From assembly GCF_000969835.1 (NCBI RefSeq), contig NZ_KQ033912.1, positions 62,001-126,000 of the forward strand: DNA of 64,000 bases, in the 5' to 3' direction. Shown piece by piece: positions 9,179-18,611 of this stretch. The notes under the pieces are model-generated. The model ran no database searches, had not been told where the DNA came from, and saw nothing but the letters and a program-made list of their open reading frames with translations. Position numbers and translations under genes: made by a program. How positions within the stretch are numbered: the stretch's first letter is position 1; each line of letters starts with the position of its first letter. The DNA is from Parabacteroides goldsteinii DSM 19448 = WAL 12034 (GTDB lineage Bacteria > Bacteroidota > Bacteroidia > Bacteroidales > Tannerellaceae).

Positions 9179-9595
9179 ATGAAAAAAACTATTCTAAAAC
9201 TACCCCTGGTGATTTGCCTAATTACAGCAAGTTGCTACCTCTATTTACAAAAAGACAACGACCTCAATAATTTGGTCATTAAAAACATCGAAGCATTAGC
9301 CGAAGATGAATATTATGAGGTAGTAATAGCAGCCTTGGCTGCTATAAATGTGAATCTTGCATTCAATAGTGAAGAATCTGTCATTGATTTGTCTTTGACA
9401 AGTATAATGGCTCTGGCAAGGGGAGAGACTGATATTTGTTCGATTTGCGGTAATGATGTTAATACTTGTAATTGCGATGATTATGGTATCACATGTGACC
9501 ATGGTAGTTGTGACGGAAAAGTATGTCATAAAAACACGGATAATTGGTCTTGTCGATGTGCGGCAAATGGGAATCCATATTCTTTTTGTATATAA
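9179..9595 (+). CDS. NVEALA-family cysteine-rich small protein with a doubled leader-like region
   Basis: 138 residues. A hydrophobic N-terminus (residues 5-23) is followed by NIEALAEDE (36-44), a variant of the NVEALA motif that marks a family of small Bacteroidota leader proteins. A second hydrophobic stretch (48-62) and a second motif-like LTSIMALARGE (73-83) follow, as if two leaders were fused. The C-terminal 55 residues hold ten Cys (87, 90, 97, 99, 106, 111, 116, 125, 127, 137), with pairs such as CSIC and CNC that suggest disulphides or metal binding. Function is unknown. A hairpin with a T-tract separates it from the beta-propeller gene downstream. Confidence 0.75.
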   Translation: MKKTILKLPLVICLITASCYLYLQKDNDLNNLVIKNIEALAEDEYYEVVIAALAAINVNLAFNSEESVIDLSLTSIMALARGETDICSICGNDVNTCNCDDYGITCDHGSCDGKVCHKNTDNWSCRCAANGNPYSFCI

Positions 9596-9603
9596 TACAC
9601 AAA

Positions 9604-9638
9604 AGAAGTCCGGCTATTTTTTCCGGACTTCTCTTTTT
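9604..9638 (+). terminator. Terminator or attenuator inside the NVEALA operon
   Basis: AGAAGTCCGG (9604-9613) pairs with CCGGACTTCT (9623-9632), followed by CTTTTT. It lies between the NVEALA gene and the beta-propeller gene, so it probably gives more NVEALA transcript than downstream transcript. Confidence 0.75.
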
Positions 9639-9662
9639 GGACTTTTTAATCAGATTGAAAAA

Positions 9663-10793
9663 ATGAAGAAACTATTTATACTGTCTTTTTTGATATGCTT
9701 TACTATGTGTACCCCTAAGCCACAAACTAGTGATGCTATTTTCGTTGATTTGGATCAACCGGAGGAAGCCTCTTTATTCAATTACTTTCGTTCTATAGAA
9801 TTAATTCCATTGGAAACATCTTCGGAGGTTCTTATTAAGGGCATTACGAAAATAATTGTCCACCAAGATCGTTATTATGCATTGGACAAACCTCTATGCC
9901 TTATTTTTGTATTTGACAAAACTGGGAAATTTCTTTTTAAAATAGGCACAAAGGGACAAGGTGCCGGAGAATATTCATTTATCCAGGATTTCACTTTAAA
10001 TTCCTTTTCAGGTAATCTGGAAATACTCGAACCTTATGGAAGAATACATGTTTACGATTTATCCGGCAAATTTATCGAAACAAAACGAATTGATTATCCA
10101 GGTTTTAAGGTCGCACACTCGCTGGCTGCTTTAGATAGTACCATCTATGTATCTCATTCGATGTTTGAACCTAAAAAGATTATTTATTTTAATCTTGATA
10201 AGCAAAAGTTGTTACATGAAGAATTTGAAGAGGATATGTCTCTTGGTAGTTACTCAAATATTCCTTATCAGTATCAGGATAACTGGTTCTTTTTCCGACC
10301 TGTCCATCCTGTTGTTTATAAATTGGGAAAGAAACGGCTTGAAGTCGCTTTTCAATTCAATTTTGGGAAATATACTAATGATGGTAGAACTGCTGTTCTT
10401 TCAAAAGAAGCAGAAAGAGATTTCGCTAAAAACAAAAAAGAAATGTTTGATCAATTTTCTTATATGATACAGTCTGTGAGACATAACAATAAATATATAT
10501 TCGCATCACTTTTCTGGAAAGATCAAAATCATAGGGCAAATATAATACATGACAAATCTACCGGAAAAACAAAATATATCCTTGATTTTAAAGAAAAAGT
10601 ATGGTTTAACTCCTATCGTGGGGAAGAAATAATAGTTACAGACGAATATGCCTTGATGCCTATCCAATGGGTTGATTTAGAAAAACGCATTACAAAAGAA
10701 ATGCTGGATGACAAGCAAAAAGAAATTCTTGAAAAATTATTGCAGGCTGACATGGAACAAAATCCGATATTAATTAAATACTGGTTCAAATGA
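9663..10793 (+). CDS. 6-bladed beta-propeller lipoprotein
   Basis: 376 residues from the ATG at 9663, chosen because it gives a lipoprotein signal (ICFTMC, Cys near 15); upstream in-frame ATGs do not. After the signal the protein shows repeated beta-propeller blades, for example FVFDKTGKFLFKIGTKGQG-GEYSFIQDF and IHVYDLSGKFIETKRI, as in the Bacteroidota 6-bladed propeller family (DUF5128/DUF4934 type). These proteins are often found next to NVEALA genes; their role is not established. The stop overlaps the next start by four bases (ATGA), so the downstream redoxin-like gene is translationally coupled. Confidence 0.82.
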   Translation: MKKLFILSFLICFTMCTPKPQTSDAIFVDLDQPEEASLFNYFRSIELIPLETSSEVLIKGITKIIVHQDRYYALDKPLCLIFVFDKTGKFLFKIGTKGQGAGEYSFIQDFTLNSFSGNLEILEPYGRIHVYDLSGKFIETKRIDYPGFKVAHSLAALDSTIYVSHSMFEPKKIIYFNLDKQKLLHEEFEEDMSLGSYSNIPYQYQDNWFFFRPVHPVVYKLGKKRLEVAFQFNFGKYTNDGRTAVLSKEAERDFAKNKKEMFDQFSYMIQSVRHNNKYIFASLFWKDQNHRANIIHDKSTGKTKYILDFKEKVWFNSYRGEEIIVTDEYALMPIQWVDLEKRITKEMLDDKQKEILEKLLQADMEQNPILIKYWFK

Positions 10794-11405
10794 AAAATAA
10801 ATCAACACAAATAGTTTTAAAATGTACTCTAGCAGGTTTTCTGCTATTCAATATCGGTTTGTTATTTTTGAATCAACAGTATAAAAATAAATTAAATAGC
10901 ACAAAACAGAAATTAGAACACTTGGAAAACATTGAAATCATGTTTGAAGTATCCAAAGAAACAACTGTCACAAGATTCAAATACGAACAATGCAACATAG
11001 GTAATTCAACTATCTATTTAGGCTCTGATAACAAAACCCTCATCCCTGCCCTATCCATCACCGATCGGCCCAAATTGGTGATAGGCTTGAATCAGAATAT
11101 GTGTCGACCATGTGTTGAAGGAGTATTTGCTCACATTAAAGAAGTTTTTCCTGATTTTGAATCAAATCCGGATATTATATGCAGCCGATATTGAACAACG
11201 ATTCAAAGACGATTATTACGGCAAAAAAGTAGTAAGCTTTCATCAAAAAGAAGATTATCCTTTGTATGAAATAGAAACAACGCCATACTTTTTTATCCTT
11301 GATAAAGACTTATGTGTTAAATTATTATTTATTACTGATACAACAAGCCCTGAGCTAACAAAAGAGTATCTGAAAATCATTAAAGATCGTTATATGGTAA
11401 ATTGA
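10790..11405 (+). pseudogene. Thioredoxin-like (redoxin) membrane-anchored protein, frameshifted
   Basis: The first part (10790-11194) has one N-terminal membrane helix (residues 11-28), a coiled linker and a thioredoxin-like segment with CRPC at 105-108. It then stops early after ESNPDIICSRY. The rest of a redoxin-like domain (AADIEQRFKDDYYGKKVVSF through YFFILDKDLCVKLLFI) continues in the next forward frame up to 11405. One base has apparently been lost, or two gained, between about 11112 and 11192. The gene overlaps the propeller gene by four bases. The break may be a real mutation, a programmed shift or a sequencing error; no slippery heptamer is evident. The intact protein would be an anchored periplasmic redoxin of about 205 residues. 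Confidence 0.7.
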
Positions 11406-11494
11406 AATTCATCCCTAACACTGAATAAAAAAACATGATTATCAGATTACTAATTACATCTGCTGTTTTGATGCCTTTTGAGTGATAGAGTCAG

Positions 11495-11532
11495 GAAAGG
11501 GGAGGGTTCAAAATTTTGACACCTCCCCTTTC
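11495..11532. terminator. Bidirectional terminator hairpin
   Basis: GAAAGGGGAGG (11495-11505) pairs with CCTCCCCTTTC (11522-11532), with an inner palindrome TCAAAATTTTGA. It separates the convergent redoxin gene and sialidase-family gene. Confidence 0.75.
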
Positions 11533-11547
11533 TTACATCCACTTTTA

Positions 11548-12657
11548 TTACAGTTTCACGTCTGTTTCATCCAATTTGAAACGGACTTCCACAATGGAAT
11601 GTTTCGCTTTTCCCGGACTCATTTTAATATAAGTAATTGCTATAATAGTCCCGTCCGGTAATATTTCTAACCCCGGATAACCACAGTCCGAACCGGCATA
11701 ACTATGCAGCAGTTTGATCTTATATTGGCCGGAAGTTCCTTCACGCAAGTCTTTTTCATGTCCTACCCAGGCTACAAAATGACCTTTGGTCGGACTGCCG
11801 GGCGCCATATCGCGGAAGACGGCAACCAACCGCCCATCGGGAGCATATTTGATGACATGCCGGTCTCCCGTCAGTCCCCAGGGCGTTTCCTGCAAGGCGC
11901 TCCAGGTTTGTCCTTCATCCGTCGATACCATCATTAAAGAGTTTCCGACACGCTTATTTTCACGAGCAATGCAAATCAGACGTTTACCGTCTTCCGAACG
12001 GATCACGCAAGGTTCGCAGGGAGCACGGCCTTCCATCTCTCCTACTAAAGTCGATTCCTCCCAGGTCAGACCGCCATCATGGGATATCGATTGCCACAAA
12101 GTCAACGGGGGACGGTCCTGGTCATTCAGTCCACGATGGTATAACCCCAGATAATCTCCATTTTTCAATTGGATAATACTGGAAAAAGCCATCACACAGG
12201 GTTTACCCAACCTCTTGACCGGACTCCAGCTTTTTCCGCCGTCTTCACTGTAAGTCATAGGCATATCCGGCTGGCCGCAAAAGACAAATAAGCGTTCTTT
12301 ACCTTTCTTATCCTTCAGGTTGTATATACTCGGACAGTTCCGCATAGTCGACCAGTCCTCGGGAACCGCCTGTTTGGTCCAGGTCAAGCCCGAATCTTTA
12401 CTGACTGCCAGTAATCCGGCATCACCTCCGTGATCGAAGCTCCATGTACAATAAATCGTTTTATTGTCATCGAGCATCACAGTGGTAGGATGCCCGTTAT
12501 ACAACTCAGGTGTTCCTTCTGAGAGGACGATCTGGCGTCCCCTGTCAGAAGAGATATCCACCCAGGGTAAATTTGGTTTTACCTGCTGTGCCATTACAGG
12601 CAATACAGAACCGAGCAATAACGTCTGAAACAATAATAAACCCTTTTTCATCTTCAT
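11548..12657 (-). CDS. Sialidase-family (BNR/Asp-box) protein of the sialic acid operon
   Basis: 369 residues with a cleavable signal peptide (ending PVMAQ near residue 24), so periplasmic or secreted. Four Asp-box repeats are visible: SKDSGLTW, SEDGGKSW, SHDGGLTW and STDEGQTW, which mark the six-bladed sialidase propeller. I find no F/YRIP motif, which most GH33 sialidases carry near the N-terminus, and the protein is shorter than typical NanH (about 540). It is the last gene of the minus-strand operon, 35 bases after SusD. Family membership is clear; true sialidase activity is inferred from the nanA/nanM context and the missing motif is a caution. Confidence 0.78.
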   Translation of the reverse strand: MKMKKGLLLFQTLLLGSVLPVMAQQVKPNLPWVDISSDRGRQIVLSEGTPELYNGHPTTVMLDDNKTIYCTWSFDHGGDAGLLAVSKDSGLTWTKQAVPEDWSTMRNCPSIYNLKDKKGKERLFVFCGQPDMPMTYSEDGGKSWSPVKRLGKPCVMAFSSIIQLKNGDYLGLYHRGLNDQDRPPLTLWQSISHDGGLTWEESTLVGEMEGRAPCEPCVIRSEDGKRLICIARENKRVGNSLMMVSTDEGQTWSALQETPWGLTGDRHVIKYAPDGRLVAVFRDMAPGSPTKGHFVAWVGHEKDLREGTSGQYKIKLLHSYAGSDCGYPGLEILPDGTIIAITYIKMSPGKAKHSIVEVRFKLDETDVKL

Positions 12658-12692
12658 ATATTTTAGAATTCAATAGATATTATTCCTGCGAA

Positions 12693-14159
12693 TTATCTTT
12701 GTACATCCGATTCATATCCGTCAGTTTGTTTCAACTGATCATTCAATACCATATCATTATAATTGATCGGCCAGTATAACGGAAAGTCCGGCTTATCATT
12801 CAGATTTGGTACTTCATTATAAATATTAATCGCTCCTCCTGAATGGAAACGAACCAGATCGAACCATCTTTTCTGCTCGATAAAGAGCTCTCTCAGACGT
12901 TCATCACAAAGTTCCTTCTCCACACTCGCCTTGTCGGCCGGACCAGCATAATTATCCAAGCCGGCACGCTGTCTGACGGCATTCAGGTCAGATAAAGCAT
13001 CCTGTATCTTATTCAACGCGGCATTTGCTTCTGCACGTAACAAAAGTAAATCACCCCAACGATACACAATCAAATCATCATCAAAATAACGGTCATCCGT
13101 ATAAACTTTTCCTCTGAACTTATTGGTCTGTGTCAAAATCAGGTTGCCATCCTTATCAACAAGATCGATCATAGCTGATTGGTAACGTTTATCTCCCGGA
13201 TACTTCAAATAAAGCACCCTGGTCTTCTCACTTGGAGCATAGACATGGCGACTCTGATTCGGAGACGTTGCCGCCTCATCCAGATTAACAGCCATCGACA
13301 AGTTATCGGTTCTCGATGTCGTATTCGTCGCAATGGAAAGATTGCCCGTTTCATAACGTTCAAAATACAGGGAGAAAATAATCTCCGCATTTCTTTTATT
13401 TGCATTATTAAAAACAGAGGCATACTCAGGAAGAAGTTCCACACCACTCTTCTCCACTTCGTTAATTGCATTAACCGCTTCATTCAGATCGGAGTCCCCT
13501 CCACTCAACACTTTAGCTTTCCATAGCAGTGCATCCGCTTTCAAAGCATAAGCGGCGGGCTTGGATGAATAGTTCTTGTTTACAAAGCCTTCCTCCGGAA
13601 ACAAAGATAATGACTGTTCGATATCCGACAAGATTTGTTTCATCACCTCTTCCTTCGGGGAACGGGGTTTCAGTTCGATCTTATCAGAAAGAACAGGATC
13701 CAGCAGAATAGGCACATCTCCCCATATACGTACTAAAAAGAAATATGTCTGGGCACGCAAATAATAAGTTTCCGCTTTGATTCTGTTTTTATCCGCTTCA
13801 TTTGTAAAACTCAAACCGTCAATCTTGTACAACAGAAGATTGGTATGATGTATAATGTTATAGGCATCCCGGTAAGAAGGGGCATTGTTTTCAAGCAGAT
13901 TTTGAGCCCATGCATTTGTGGAAGGTCCGATCTCTCCCACTTTAAAGGCATCTCCCCTGTCTTCTCCATATAAAGAAGTATTATTTAACGCGCGTACTTT
14001 ATTATATATACCTGTCAGATATGCTTTCGCATCTCCGGAGTTTTTCCAGAATGACTGTGATGTAATTGTAGAGACAGGTTCCACTTCCAGCAAACTGCAA
14101 CTACTATATAAAGCACAACACACAATCCATAAAAATATCCATATCTTTTTCATTTTCAT
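12693..14159 (-). CDS. SusD/RagB-family lipoprotein (NanU-like)
   Basis: 488 residues with a lipoprotein signal (YSSC), so on the outer-membrane surface. The SusD fold is recognisable from the N-terminal tetratricopeptide-like helices (AETYYLRAQTYFFLVRIWGDVP) and the C-terminal RWGDLLLLRAEANAALNKI and LRELFIEQKRWFDLVRF blocks. It pairs with the SusC-like gene six bases upstream. In Tannerella forsythia and Bacteroides the equivalent NanU binds sialic acid and passes it to the NanO pore; the same role is inferred here from the operon. Confidence 0.9.
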   Translation of the reverse strand: MKMKKIWIFLWIVCCALYSSCSLLEVEPVSTITSQSFWKNSGDAKAYLTGIYNKVRALNNTSLYGEDRGDAFKVGEIGPSTNAWAQNLLENNAPSYRDAYNIIHHTNLLLYKIDGLSFTNEADKNRIKAETYYLRAQTYFFLVRIWGDVPILLDPVLSDKIELKPRSPKEEVMKQILSDIEQSLSLFPEEGFVNKNYSSKPAAYALKADALLWKAKVLSGGDSDLNEAVNAINEVEKSGVELLPEYASVFNNANKRNAEIIFSLYFERYETGNLSIATNTTSRTDNLSMAVNLDEAATSPNQSRHVYAPSEKTRVLYLKYPGDKRYQSAMIDLVDKDGNLILTQTNKFRGKVYTDDRYFDDDLIVYRWGDLLLLRAEANAALNKIQDALSDLNAVRQRAGLDNYAGPADKASVEKELCDERLRELFIEQKRWFDLVRFHSGGAINIYNEVPNLNDKPDFPLYWPINYNDMVLNDQLKQTDGYESDVQR

Positions 14160-14165
14160 ACCAAT

Positions 14166-17100
14166 TTAAAAAGTTAATCTTGCACCGAAATTGAATTGTA
14201 TCGGAATAAAATACTCACCTGTTTCCTGTCCGTCATACTGTTCCGGGTTCAAACCGTCAAAAGCAGTGATATAACCCAGGTTATTTGCACCGGCAGTCAG
14301 GGATATCCCCTGCATTTTCAATTTAGAGCAAATAGAACGAGGCAGGTCGTAGCTTAATGAGATTTCACGGAAACAGAGGTAATCACCTTTAGAGTAATAC
14401 GCCGTATTATCTGCGTTTCCATTACTGTTCATACCGGCATAAGCGATGGTACGCATGTGGTTACGATATCCGTTATCCCAGTCAGAAGCCACATCGTAAC
14501 GAGGATATTTAGCAGTGGCGGCATCTCCCTGACTCCACCAGATATTACCGTTCGTTACGTCGGTTGTCGTAACAATCGCATTACGGGCATTGGCGTTGGC
14601 ACGGCATCTCCACACATTTGCTATCGAATGGCCCAAGGCATAATCGACCACAAAACGGAACGTAAACCCTTTATAACCCAATGTGTTTATCAATACTCCC
14701 TTTTTGTCCGGGTTAGCCCAACCGATAAACACGATATCCTTATCGTCGATAACTCCGTTTCCATCCATATCGGCCCATATGGCATCACCGGCTACTTTGT
14801 TTTTGCCTATTTTAGAACCGGAGACTTTTGTATCTTCAGGAGCCAGTGCAGCCGCCTCATCGGTATCATAAACACCCAGGTATTTATATCCCCAACGTCC
14901 GCCGATCCGTTCTCCTTCAGCCAGGCCTCCGGCTTCAATATATGTTCCGCTCTTCGTATCCCAGATCAGACCACCCTGTACACGATTCTTATCGCGTCCG
15001 TTATCAGGAAGTTCTTTCATATAAGTACGGTTCATGGCAAAAGTAGCTGTAATATCCCAACTGACAGGACCTCCGGACAATGGACGGGCAGTCAATGACA
15101 GTTCAATACCCTTGTTCTGTACAACACCCAAATTAGCCTTTATAGAACTAAATCCGGTCTGGGCAGGGAGCGATTTATCATACAACCGGTCGGAAGTCAG
15201 CTTGTTATAGCCGGTAAAAGAAAACTCGATACGATTGTTCAGAAATCCGGCATCGAAACCATAATCCACATTTGAGGTAGTTTCCCAAACCAGGCTGTTA
15301 TTCGCCAGAACACTATTCAGGACACCCGGATTCCCGCCATACAAATAAGAGGCATATTCACCCTGTGTATTTGAATATGACAGTTTGTTATTACCGGTCT
15401 GGCCCCAACTGACTCTCAGTTTTAAACGGCTGGCAATTTGTTTCGGGAACCACTCTTCATAATGCATATTCCAGCCGCCGGAGAATGCGGGGAACAAAGC
15501 AAACTTATGATCTTCAGCAAACTGAGAGGCTCCGTCGTAACGTAAAGAGGCAGTCAGCAGATAACGGCGGTCGTAATCATAATTCACACGGGTAAAGAAA
15601 CCGACAAGTATTTCTTTTTCCAGCGTAGATGTTGTCCGTTGTTCTGTCGGTTTCGTCGGGGCAAGTGTCGGGATATAATCGGTCGGAGCTTCCGAGCCTG
15701 TTCCTTTCAGAAAATAATTATCATTCTTCGTGTAATTCATACCCAACAGTGCGTTAATCGTATTCTTCTTAAACTTCTTGTCATAAGTGAATACGGCATC
15801 TGCCATGATTTGTTTGCGTTGGTCATGTCTCTCCAAGGTTTTGCGCCCTTTGTTGAAATCATTGTATTTTTCAAAAAAACGATAAATGTTTTCCTGCATA
15901 TAATAAGATGCCGACGGTTTGAAATGCAGTCCCTCAATGATTTCCCAATCCAATCCCAGCCGGAATGTATTACGATAGGCTTTATCTGTAATATCCTGAT
16001 AATACAGTTCATGCAAACGGTTTCGCGGAGAACCGCCGGATTCGCCGATACCCGGTGTCCCGTCATCATAATACAAACGGAAAGTTGTCGGATAGCGGGA
16101 AGAACGGTCCAGAGTGCTGGTCCCTGAATTTTCAGGGTCTGTCGATTTATTGGCTATTGTTGAATGTTTGAGGCCGACCGACAGGCTTATATGATCCTGC
16201 AACTTATAATTACCGTTAGCGGTCAGGCTAAACCGGTCATATCCTGTTCCCAGAACCATACCCTCGGCATCGATGTAACCTAAACTGACGTAATAGTTCG
16301 CACGATCATTCCCTCCGGAAGCATTCACATCATAATTATGCGTCAGTCCCGTTTGGAAAAGTACATCTTTCTGATAGTTATTATCTTTAAAAATAAGGGT
16401 TTTACCTGAATAAGGGTCTTTCATTGTCTGATATCCCTGATTACCTAGCAGGTCATCGACATAAGATTGTCCCATATTATTGACCAGGTCATCCATGTAT
16501 TCTGTCGTAAAGCGGGAATATCCGTAACCGGTCAACGAACCATTTTTATAATTTATATTCCCTGTTGAATACGGATAGGCTCCACCTTCCAGGCGGCCGG
16601 TCACGTTTGCATCGTTTATTCCCCTCGCTCCTGCCAGACGGGAAGCATATAAATAATCCTCTGCGTTTGAAAACGGATAATGTGTACGAATACGTTCTAT
16701 TCCCAACCGATAAGAGGCGTTAATTGTCGCTTTTCCATCTTTTGAAGAGCCTTGTTTTGTAGTTATCAGAATAATACCATTCGCCGCCTTTGCTCCGTAG
16801 ATTGCTGCTGACGCCGCATCTTTAAGAACCTCCATTGACTCGATATCTTCCTGGTTGATACCGTTCATATTGTCGCGTAAGACACCGTCTATAACGAACA
16901 GCGGAGTATCCTTGGACGGATCTGTCGAACCGCCACGGATCAGGACAACAGGTTGCGCCCCCGGCTGACCGGTCGTCTGACGGATATCCAGACCTGCCAC
17001 TTTCCCTTGCAAATTATTTAGTGGAGATGCAGAAACGGAACTCAGCAACTCTCCTTTCTTTACGGAAACGACGCCGGAAGTTACTGTGGCTCTGGATTGG

Positions 17101-17465
17101 GTTCCATAACCAATAGCGACGACTTCATCCAGTGCAAAAGACTCGTCTTTCAATATAATTTCGTAAAAAGTTTTATCCGTTACTTTCACCTCCGCGGTTG
17201 TCATACCAATAAAAGAAACGTCCAGTTGTGATTTTTTCGGCACTCTGAGTGTGAATTTACCATTCAGGTCTGTTGTCGTACCAATTGTAGTATTTTTGAC
17301 AATAATAGCCGCTCCTAAAACAGGCTCACCTGTTGCATCTTTCACTATGCCACTGATTTCCATTTCTGTCTGTAAACTGCTTTGTTGTGCAACTACAGAA
17401 CTAATCGTCCCAAAAATTGTCAACAAAACAATAAAAAGGCATTTAAATCCATCTAATTTTCTCAT
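14166..17465 (-). CDS. SusC/RagA-family TonB-dependent transporter (NanO-like)
   Basis: 1099 residues: signal peptide, a carboxypeptidase-D-like domain (about 35-115, ISGIVKDATGEPVLGAAI), the TonB-box/plug region (DEVVAIGYGTQSRATVTSGV; LFVIDGVLRDNMNGINQEDIESM; KAANGIILITTKQG) and a long beta-barrel ending in Phe. It is the outer-membrane pore of a SusCD pair and needs TonB energy. Lying between nanA and a sialidase-family gene, it most likely imports Neu5Ac or sialyl-oligosaccharides. The gap to nanA upstream is 83 bases, and SusD follows after 6 bases. Confidence 0.93.
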   Translation of the reverse strand: MRKLDGFKCLFIVLLTIFGTISSVVAQQSSLQTEMEISGIVKDATGEPVLGAAIIVKNTTIGTTTDLNGKFTLRVPKKSQLDVSFIGMTTAEVKVTDKTFYEIILKDESFALDEVVAIGYGTQSRATVTSGVVSVKKGELLSSVSASPLNNLQGKVAGLDIRQTTGQPGAQPVVLIRGGSTDPSKDTPLFVIDGVLRDNMNGINQEDIESMEVLKDAASAAIYGAKAANGIILITTKQGSSKDGKATINASYRLGIERIRTHYPFSNAEDYLYASRLAGARGINDANVTGRLEGGAYPYSTGNINYKNGSLTGYGYSRFTTEYMDDLVNNMGQSYVDDLLGNQGYQTMKDPYSGKTLIFKDNNYQKDVLFQTGLTHNYDVNASGGNDRANYYVSLGYIDAEGMVLGTGYDRFSLTANGNYKLQDHISLSVGLKHSTIANKSTDPENSGTSTLDRSSRYPTTFRLYYDDGTPGIGESGGSPRNRLHELYYQDITDKAYRNTFRLGLDWEIIEGLHFKPSASYYMQENIYRFFEKYNDFNKGRKTLERHDQRKQIMADAVFTYDKKFKKNTINALLGMNYTKNDNYFLKGTGSEAPTDYIPTLAPTKPTEQRTTSTLEKEILVGFFTRVNYDYDRRYLLTASLRYDGASQFAEDHKFALFPAFSGGWNMHYEEWFPKQIASRLKLRVSWGQTGNNKLSYSNTQGEYASYLYGGNPGVLNSVLANNSLVWETTSNVDYGFDAGFLNNRIEFSFTGYNKLTSDRLYDKSLPAQTGFSSIKANLGVVQNKGIELSLTARPLSGGPVSWDITATFAMNRTYMKELPDNGRDKNRVQGGLIWDTKSGTYIEAGGLAEGERIGGRWGYKYLGVYDTDEAAALAPEDTKVSGSKIGKNKVAGDAIWADMDGNGVIDDKDIVFIGWANPDKKGVLINTLGYKGFTFRFVVDYALGHSIANVWRCRANANARNAIVTTTDVTNGNIWWSQGDAATAKYPRYDVASDWDNGYRNHMRTIAYAGMNSNGNADNTAYYSKGDYLCFREISLSYDLPRSICSKLKMQGISLTAGANNLGYITAFDGLNPEQYDGQETGEYFIPIQFNFGARLTF

Positions 17466-17548
17466 CTTTGTATTGCTTTTAAAGAATATTTTAAAGTAAG
17501 ATCAGGGGTTATAAGCCGGCCAAAGTTTATCTACCCCTTTTCTTTTTT

Positions 17549-18463
17549 TTATTTTTTGTCAAAGAAGCTGATTTTCATCAAGTCTTCTTTTAGTGTTTTA
17601 TATTCCTCATCGCTGAATGGGGCGATGGGTAACCGGCAGCTTCCACAGTCAATGCCGATCAAATTCATAATAGCTTTTCCTCCTCTTACACCTCCTCCGT
17701 ATTTAATAATTATTTTTACTACTTCTATCGATCTCATCTGCAATTTTCTGGCAGTCTCCAGATCGCCAGACTCCATTGCTTTCATAATTCCAAGATACAC
17801 ATCCGACAAATAGTTGTAGGTACTGCCTACCCCTGCTTCAGCACCGAACACCAGTCCGGAAATCAGAATTTCGTCATATCCGTGCAGAACTTCAAACTCT
17901 CCATTATTTAATGCCAGGCATTCACCCATTTCCATCAGGTTGTTATGGGTAAATTTTGTTCCGGCTAAATTGGGTATACTCTTTTTTCCTTCTACCAAAA
18001 ACTCTGCCACCGGCAACGATACTCCCGTCATCGAAGGCATATTGTAATAGTAAAAAGGAAGCTCTCCGGCACTTTTTGCTATCGGGGCAAAAAAGGCGAT
18101 CAGCTCTTTAACCGTAGCCGGTTTGAAGAAACAAGGTGCCATTGCCGCAATCGCATCTGCTCCCGATCCATAAGCATGTTTCGCCAAATCCATCGATTCA
18201 AAGAGGGAATCGCTCCCGACATGGGCTATAACCTTAAACCGGCCATCGGCAGATTTCACCCATTGTTCCAGGATATTTTTCCGCTCTTCCACGGTCAACG
18301 ACAGCGATTCACCGGTCGTACCGCAAACAAACACTCCAGTCATTCCTGACTTTGCCATCAGATCGGCATACTTACCGATCACAGGCAGATTAACCTTTCC
18401 TTCCGCATCCATCGGAGTAAAAGATGCGGCAATCAGTCCTTTCAGACGTTGATAATTTTTCAT
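17549..18463 (-). CDS. nanA: N-acetylneuraminate lyase
   Basis: 304 residues, a cytoplasmic aldolase of the DHDPS/NAL family that splits Neu5Ac into ManNAc and pyruvate. Family landmarks are GTTGE at 48-52, the YYYNMPSMTG segment at 138-147 with the catalytic Tyr, and the Schiff-base Lys170 in LAGTKFTH. The YYYNMPSMTGV pattern is characteristic of sialic acid lyases rather than dihydrodipicolinate synthase. It sits between the NanM-SSS fusion gene and the SusC gene. No nanE (ManNAc epimerase) or nanK is visible in the window, so the next step must be encoded elsewhere. Confidence 0.88.
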   Translation of the reverse strand: MKNYQRLKGLIAASFTPMDAEGKVNLPVIGKYADLMAKSGMTGVFVCGTTGESLSLTVEERKNILEQWVKSADGRFKVIAHVGSDSLFESMDLAKHAYGSGADAIAAMAPCFFKPATVKELIAFFAPIAKSAGELPFYYYNMPSMTGVSLPVAEFLVEGKKSIPNLAGTKFTHNNLMEMGECLALNNGEFEVLHGYDEILISGLVFGAEAGVGSTYNYLSDVYLGIMKAMESGDLETARKLQMRSIEVVKIIIKYGGGVRGGKAIMNLIGIDCGSCRLPIAPFSDEEYKTLKEDLMKISFFDKK

Positions 18464-18611
18464 TTGCTTTTGTTTTTTATTTGGATAATACTTTATAGAT
18501 TGTCAGATGATCTATATTTTTCCTATCACCCGGAAACAAACAACTGACCAGATAGCCTATAACGAAACAGGAGACAAAACCGGTTGTTGTATATAATAAG
18601 AGATGAACGGT

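Noticed and set aside
17549..18463. Dihydrodipicolinate synthase
   Set aside because: The YYYNMPSMTG segment and the sialic acid gene context favour N-acetylneuraminate lyase.
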